DNA from: JBHIBA01 sp046758845
GTDB taxonomy: Bacteria; UBA8248; JACPRG01; G963555815
Assembly (NCBI GenBank): GCA_046758845.1
Contig: JBHIBA010000184.1
Location: forward strand, 1-9,052
DNA: 9,052 nt
Direction of reading: 5' to 3'
Made by a program: the position numbers and the translations under genes. Shown here piece after piece: positions 5,485-9,052 of this stretch (its first letter is position 1; each line of letters opens with the position of its first letter). The notes beneath the pieces are model-generated. The model was not told the DNA's origin. It did not search any database and saw only the letters and a program-made list of their open reading frames with translations.

Positions 5485-8118
5485 ATGGAGCTCATCACCG
5501 CTCACATCGGCGCGGATTTCGACTGTCTGGCCGCCATGGCGGCCGCGGCGAAGCTCTATCCCGACGCCTCGCTGGTCCTGCCGGGCTCGCAAGAATCCTC
5601 GGTCCGCCAGTTTCTCCAGTCGAATCGCTTCTCGCAGAAGCTCATCAAGCTGCGTCAGGTAGACCTCCGTGCGGTCGGGCGGCTCATCGTGGTGGACACC
5701 CAATCCAAGAACCGGCTCGGGAGCCTTGCCTCTCTTTTGGATCGCAGTGACGTCGAGGTGCATCTGTACGACCACCACGCGGACGCCGTTCGCGACTTTC
5801 GTGTGAATTTCGAAGACGTGCGGCCTGTGGGGGCGACGACGACGATCCTGGTGGACATCCTGAGGGCGCGGGGAATCCCGATCTCCGCCGAGGAGGCGAC
5901 CCTCTTCAACCTGGGCATTCACGAGGACACGGGGAGCTTCACCTCCATCAACACCACGCGCGAAGACCTCGAAGCGGCGGCCTACCTCCTTTCCTGCGGA
6001 GCGGACCTCTCCCAGGTCGGCGGCCTGTTGCAGCGGGAGCTGAATCCGGCCCAGGTCTCCCTCCTCAACGAACTGATGGAATCGGCCGAGCGCATCTGGG
6101 TCCTCAGCGTTCCCGTCGCCGTCGCCACGGCTTCACGCGAGGACTACGTGGAAGACATCGCCCAGGTGGCCCAGAAGTTTCGGGTCGCCTATGACGCGTC
6201 CGCCTTCTTCTTCCTGGTCCGGATGGGGGACAAGGTGCAGCTGATCGCCCGAAGCCGCGCCCCCGAGATCGACGTCGGCGCCATCGCGGGATTCTTCGGC
6301 GGAGGCGGACATCCTTCCGCCTCCTCGGCGTCCATCAAGGACCTCACACTGTTCCAGGCCCGCGACCGCCTGGTCGACCGGCTTCAGCGCGAGACGCACC
6401 GCCGCCGGAAGGCGGGAGAGATCATGGTCTCGTCGGTGCGGACGGTCCCGATGGGAGCGCCGATTCGCGACGCCGCCGCTCTGATGACCCGATACAATCT
6501 CAACGCGCTGCCGGTGATGGACGGAGAGCGGGTCGCCGGCCTGATCACCCGCCCAGTCGTGGAAAAGGCCATCTTTCACCGCCTCGGAGAGGAAGTCGTG
6601 GGGGACTACATGAACCGCGACTTCGAGACCCTGACCCCGGACGCCCCGGCGGAGCGGGCCCTTGAGATGATCTTGGGCCGGCGGCAAAAGCTCATCCCGG
6701 TCCTGACGGGCGACGCCTCAGACCCGGAGCGTCCTCGGCTGGCCGGCGTTATCGCCCGGGGCGATATCCTCCATTACCTGCACGAGGACGTGCACCCCGC
6801 CGACGTGCGGGCCAAGCCCCACATGAGGGGCGTCCGGACGCTGGCCCGCGAGCGTCTGCCCAAGCCCGTCTGTAAGCTCCTGGAACGGGCGGCGCAGGTC
6901 GCAGACGCCCTGGGCTGCACCGTGTACGTGGTCGGCGGCATCGTTCGGGATCTGCTGATGGGCATCGACAACCCGGACGTGGACCTCGTCGTAGAGGGAG
7001 ACGGGATCGCCTTCGCCCAGCGCCTGGCGGCCGAGGAAGGCGGACGCTCCAGGTCCCATCCGCGGTACGGAACCGCCGTGGTCACGGTGCCCGACGGCCG
7101 GAAGGTGGACGTGGCGACGACCCGTGCCGAGTTTTACGAACAACCCGCGGCGCTCCCCATCGTGGAGATGAGCGACATCCGGACCGACCTGTATCGCCGG
7201 GACTTCACCATCAACGCCATGGCCATCCAGCTCAATGGCGCCCGGGCGTGGAGGCTGCTGGACTTCTTCGGGGCCCGGCGAGACCTGAAAGAAAAGGTCA
7301 TCCGCGTCCTGCACAGCCTGAGCTTCGTGGAAGACCCGACCCGGGCCTTCCGCGCCGTCCGGTTTGCGGAGCGATACGGGTTCACCATCGGCGCCCAGAC
7401 GCGGTCGCTGCTGGAGAACGCCGTGCGAAGCGACCTGTTCGATCGCCTCTCCGGAAGGCGCCTGTTCACGGAGCTTCGGCTCATCCTCTCCGAGCCGGAA
7501 CCCTGGCGGTACGTCAACCACCTGGACAGGCTCAAGCTGTTGCGGTTCATTCATCCCAGGCTCAAGGCGACCTCCGCCCTCCGGCGGCGTTTTCGGGAGA
7601 TTGACCAGTCCCTCGCCTGGTACGAACTGCTGTTTACGGGCAGACCGGTTGAGGCGTGGATGGTCTATCTCCTGGGGCTCTTCGGCGATTTTACCGATGA
7701 AGAAGCGGAGACCGCCTGCGCCCGGCTCTTCCTGGCGGGCGCCGGCCGCTCCCGCGTCATGCAGGCCCGTAAGGATGGGGCAGATGTTTTGGCCGGGCTC
7801 TGCCGGGACGATCTTCTCCCGAGCGCGGTTTACTGTCTCCTCCATCCCCTTCCGATCGAGACCCTTCTCTTCTCATTGGCCGTCGCCCCTTCCCAGCAGG
7901 CGAAGAAGTACATCTCCCTCTACCTGACCCACCTGAAGGAGGTCAAGCCGAGCATCGGCGGAAACGACCTCATGGCCATGGGGGTGGAGCCGGGACCGAT
8001 TTACGAGGAGCTCTTGGCGGCCACGCGCGACGCGCTGTTGGACGGCCTCATCGAGCACGGCGCGATCAGCGAGCGCGCCTTCGTCCGCCGCCGCCTGGCC
8101 CTTCAGGCGCCGAGTTGA
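5485..8118 (+). CDS. Multidomain tRNA nucleotidyltransferase: DHH/DHHA1 + CBS pair + polyA polymerase-like head
   Basis: This 877-residue protein joins three modules. Positions below count from the upstream in-frame GTG at 5419; subtract 22 for the chosen start. First is a DHH phosphoesterase (23-320) with intact metal motifs: HIGADFD (H29, D33, D35), D93, DHH at 118-120, HEDTG at 168-172, and the DHHA1 signature GGGGHPSAS at 294-302. Second are two CBS domains (about 334-388 and 393-455), which bind adenine nucleotides in many proteins. Third is a class II nucleotidyltransferase: YVVGGIVRDLLMG at 503-515, catalytic Asp520 and Asp522, RRDFTINAMA at 593-602, and EDPTRAFRAVRFAERYGF from 638, with a helical tail to 899. 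This architecture is known from Aquifex, Geobacter and relatives, where tRNA 3'-CCA synthesis can be split between CC-adding and A-adding enzymes; which activity this has cannot be told by eye. The DHH part may be a NrnA-like nuclease. The ATG at 5485 is chosen because the DHH domain starts immediately after it; ATG 5431 is an alternative. The ribosome binding site there is weak. The M50 gene follows by 55 nt. Confidence 0.93.
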   Translation: MELITAHIGADFDCLAAMAAAAKLYPDASLVLPGSQESSVRQFLQSNRFSQKLIKLRQVDLRAVGRLIVVDTQSKNRLGSLASLLDRSDVEVHLYDHHADAVRDFRVNFEDVRPVGATTTILVDILRARGIPISAEEATLFNLGIHEDTGSFTSINTTREDLEAAAYLLSCGADLSQVGGLLQRELNPAQVSLLNELMESAERIWVLSVPVAVATASREDYVEDIAQVAQKFRVAYDASAFFFLVRMGDKVQLIARSRAPEIDVGAIAGFFGGGGHPSASSASIKDLTLFQARDRLVDRLQRETHRRRKAGEIMVSSVRTVPMGAPIRDAAALMTRYNLNALPVMDGERVAGLITRPVVEKAIFHRLGEEVVGDYMNRDFETLTPDAPAERALEMILGRRQKLIPVLTGDASDPERPRLAGVIARGDILHYLHEDVHPADVRAKPHMRGVRTLARERLPKPVCKLLERAAQVADALGCTVYVVGGIVRDLLMGIDNPDVDLVVEGDGIAFAQRLAAEEGGRSRSHPRYGTAVVTVPDGRKVDVATTRAEFYEQPAALPIVEMSDIRTDLYRRDFTINAMAIQLNGARAWRLLDFFGARRDLKEKVIRVLHSLSFVEDPTRAFRAVRFAERYGFTIGAQTRSLLENAVRSDLFDRLSGRRLFTELRLILSEPEPWRYVNHLDRLKLLRFIHPRLKATSALRRRFREIDQSLAWYELLFTGRPVEAWMVYLLGLFGDFTDEEAETACARLFLAGAGRSRVMQARKDGADVLAGLCRDDLLPSAVYCLLHPLPIETLLFSLAVAPSQQAKKYISLYLTHLKEVKPSIGGNDLMAMGVEPGPIYEELLAATRDALLDGLIEHGAISERAFVRRRLALQAPS

Positions 8119-8129
8119 CAGGGGGGCTC

Positions 8130-8151
8130 GTCGAGGGGACTCCGTCTCGAC
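8130..8151 (+). repeat. Small inverted repeat before the M50 ribosome binding site
   Basis: Arms GTCGAG (8130-8135) and CTCGAC (8146-8151) enclose a 10-nt loop, in the 55-nt gap between the two plus-strand genes and 5 nt ahead of the M50 ribosome binding region. There is no T tract, so it is not a terminator. It could be an RNA stability or processing element, or chance. Confidence 0.3.
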
Positions 8152-8156
8152 ATCGA

Positions 8157-8164
8157 AAGGAGGT
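8157..8164 (+). promoter_or_regulatory. Strong ribosome binding site deciding the M50 GTG start
   Basis: AAGGAGGT at 8157-8164 matches the 16S anti-Shine-Dalgarno sequence almost fully and ends 9-10 nt before the GTG at 8174. It supports GTG as the start codon. Confidence 0.8.
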
Positions 8165-8173
8165 AGCGAACCT

Positions 8174-8800
8174 GTGGACTTCAACTCGGTGATTCTCCAA
8201 ATCGCCGTGATGCTGCCGGCGATGCTGCTGGCCATTTCCGTACACGAAGCGGCCCACGGCTGGATGGCCGACCGGCTGGGCGACCCGACGGCCCGGATGC
8301 TGGGGCGGGTGACGCTGAACCCCCTGAAGCATTTGGACGTGGTGGGAACGCTGGTCTTCGTGATCACCCGATTCATCGGCTGGGCCAAGCCCGTCCCGGT
8401 GGATGTGCGAAACCTCAAGCGGCCCCGCCAGGACATGATGTGGATCGCCCTCGCCGGCCCGGCTTCGAACCTGCTTCTCGCGACGGCTTTCGTCGTGGTT
8501 TATCGCTGGATACCGATCCCGTACGGCGGGGAGGCGTTCTGGGGACACCTGCCCCTTTTCCTGATCATCCAGCGCTGTATCGTCATCAACCTGGCGCTGA
8601 TGGTCTTCAACCTGATCCCGATCCCTCCGCTGGACGGTGGCCGAATCCTCAACGGGCTCCTTTCGCCCCGAGGCGCGATGACGTACAGCCGGATCGAGCC
8701 CTACGGTTTCTTCATCCTCCTGGGGCTCATCTTCTTCCGGGTGCTCGATTACACCGTTTTTCCGATCATTCACGGCCTGATCCGGCTTTACGGGCTGTGA
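8174..8800 (+). CDS. M50-family site-2-type membrane zinc metalloprotease
   Basis: This 208-residue polytopic membrane protein belongs to the compact M50 (S2P/SpoIVFB-like) group, intramembrane proteases that cut substrates within or near the membrane. The zinc motif HEAAH is at 24-28 in the first membrane segment (ISVHEAAHGW), with Glu25 as catalytic base. The second zinc ligand is Asp154 in NLIPIPPLDGGRIL (146-159). Other family marks are DPTARMLGRVTLNPLKHLD at 37-55 and ALAGPASNLLLA at 92-103. Hydrophobic segments lie near 5-23, 56-69, 90-112, 127-150 and 177-197. There is no PDZ domain, unlike RseP. The GTG start is fixed by a strong ribosome binding site. In several anaerobe genomes a gene of this type precedes trpS and scpA; here a terminator follows immediately instead. 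Substrate unknown. It is probably cotranscribed with the upstream fusion gene. Confidence 0.93.
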   Translation: MDFNSVILQIAVMLPAMLLAISVHEAAHGWMADRLGDPTARMLGRVTLNPLKHLDVVGTLVFVITRFIGWAKPVPVDVRNLKRPRQDMMWIALAGPASNLLLATAFVVVYRWIPIPYGGEAFWGHLPLFLIIQRCIVINLALMVFNLIPIPPLDGGRILNGLLSPRGAMTYSRIEPYGFFILLGLIFFRVLDYTVFPIIHGLIRLYGL

Positions 8801-8829
8801 CGCCTGGCCATATGGCCGAGGCGCTTTTT
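8801..8829 (+). terminator. Intrinsic terminator after the M50 gene
   Basis: Directly after the stop codon, CGCCTGGCC (8801-8809) pairs with GGCC plus AGGCG (8814-8823), with one bulged G at 8818 and an ATAT loop. The hairpin contains the perfect palindrome GGCCATATGGCC and is followed by C and five T (8825-8829). This is a classic rho-independent terminator ending the plus-strand group. Its T tract is also the first part of the repeat core at 8823-8851. Confidence 0.85.
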
Positions 8830-8851
8830 GGGCACTTGCGTGCTGGCCGAA
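8823..8851 (+). repeat. Gene-end repeat core, right copy
   Basis: GC-T5-GGGCACTTGCGTGC followed by TGGCCGAA. It matches the minus-strand sequence at 130-159 except for one T fewer and one base change. A GCAC-TTGC-GTGC hairpin lies inside. It begins at the T tract of the M50 terminator, so terminator and repeat are fused. The reverse strand of both copies would translate as HASAQK, a peptide that could appear in spurious ORF predictions wherever the repeat occurs. Confidence 0.7.
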
Positions 8852-8855
8852 TTTC

Positions 8856-8903
8856 GCGGGGGGTGCTTTTTGAAAGGCGCCCCCCCGCACCCCCCTGCAA
8901 AAC
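8856..8903. repeat. G/C-run hairpin element, right edge
   Basis: GCGGGGGG (8856-8863) pairs perfectly with CCCCCCGC (8881-8888). The inner bases TGC/GCG extend the stem around a bulged C, and the loop is T- and A-rich. An alternative longer pairing is GCGGGGGGTGC (8856-8866) with GCACCCCCC-T-GC (8887-8898). The outer 23 bases, reverse complemented (GTTTTGCAGGGGGGTGCGGG, then GGG), resemble the first bases of the window. No T tract follows closely on the plus strand. Confidence 0.6.
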
Positions 8904-8910
8904 TTTTGAC

Positions 8911-8934
8911 GGCCCGGCATTGCATGGCCGGGCC
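8911..8934. repeat. Perfect 8-bp hairpin
   Basis: GGCCCGGC (8911-8918) and GCCGGGCC (8927-8934) form a perfect 8-bp stem with an ATTGCATG loop. There is no real T tract on either side, so I do not call it a terminator. It is one of three stacked inverted repeats in the right-edge non-coding region; the interval 8935-8998 between this and the last one is G/T-rich and shows no gene. Confidence 0.55.
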
Positions 8935-8998
8935 TGCCTTGGGTTGGGTGTGGGGTTGGCTGGACCGGTGGTCTGTCGCCTATTGGTGGCTTCTTCCT

Positions 8999-9044
8999 TT
9001 GGCCGGATGCCCGTCTGCCTACGGCAGCCGCAGCATCCGGCCAA
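8999..9044. repeat. Nested inverted repeat, REP-like
   Basis: TTGGCCGGATGC (8999-9010) pairs perfectly over 12 bp with GCATCCGGCCAA (9033-9044). Inside sits a second hairpin, CTGCC-TAC-GGCAG (9015-9027). The arms recall the GCCGGATGC/GCATCCGGC palindromes of enterobacterial REP elements, but no REP-associated transposase is visible, so this is only a structural resemblance. The window ends 8 bases later, so neighbouring units may be cut off. Confidence 0.6.
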
Positions 9045-9052
9045 CCAGCCAG

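Noticed and set aside
6718..7845. 375-codon open frame on the minus strand
   Set aside because: Lies wholly antisense to the nucleotidyltransferase module, whose motifs are intact. Composition is typical of an antisense frame in GC-rich DNA, with no recognisable domain.
8856..8903. G-quadruplex
   Set aside because: Only two long G runs occur on one strand; the simpler reading is a G/C hairpin.
1..9052. Transposon bounded by the inverted repeat copies
   Set aside because: The inverted orientation follows from the two operons being divergent, since each copy has the same relation to its own gene end. No transposase or target duplication is visible, and the genes between are housekeeping-like.

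Overview
The window is GC-rich bacterial chromosome. It carries five complete, densely packed protein genes in two divergent groups, with no tRNA, rRNA, CRISPR array, insertion-sequence transposase or phage gene that I can see. The gene content (a long-form NfeD/slipin pair, a DHH-CBS-CBS-nucleotidyltransferase fusion followed by an M50 protease, and a PaaZ/BoxD-type semialdehyde dehydrogenase) fits a high-GC, probably anaerobic or microaerobic lineage such as Acidobacteriota or a deltaproteobacterial-type phylum. The phylum is an inference from gene content and cannot be fixed from this window.

Minus-strand group, read from about 5205 down to 179. It starts with a signal-peptide-bearing NfeD membrane serine protease. 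A stomatin-like slipin follows, overlapping it by 4 nt (ATGA). After a 212-nt gap come an RluD-family 23S rRNA pseudouridine synthase and, 61 nt further on, a PaaZ-like aldehyde dehydrogenase that lacks the hydratase domain found in E. coli PaaZ.

Plus-strand group, 5485 to 8800. A good sigma-70-like promoter (TTGCTC, 17 nt, TATATT) lies ahead of an 877-residue protein. That protein joins a DHH/DHHA1 phosphoesterase, two CBS domains and a class II tRNA nucleotidyltransferase. A site-2 (M50) rhomboid-independent membrane metalloprotease follows, with its own strong ribosome binding site, and a clear intrinsic terminator sits directly after its stop codon.

Edges. Both ends of the window are non-coding and carry related repeat sequences. 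A roughly 29-nt core with a small hairpin is found just 3' of the last gene of each group, in the same orientation relative to that gene (so inverted in the window). A G-run element follows it on the outer side at both ends. The right edge adds an 8-bp hairpin and a nested 12-bp/5-bp inverted repeat resembling REP-type palindromes.

How the genes relate: NfeD and slipin form a known membrane proteolysis pair, and the M50 enzyme is another intramembrane protease, so three of five genes concern membrane protein quality control or signalling. The nucleotidyltransferase fusion and RluD concern RNA maturation. The dehydrogenase is the only catabolic gene. I see no convincing new multi-gene system; the most unusual material is the gene-end repeat family and the multidomain tRNA nucleotidyltransferase.
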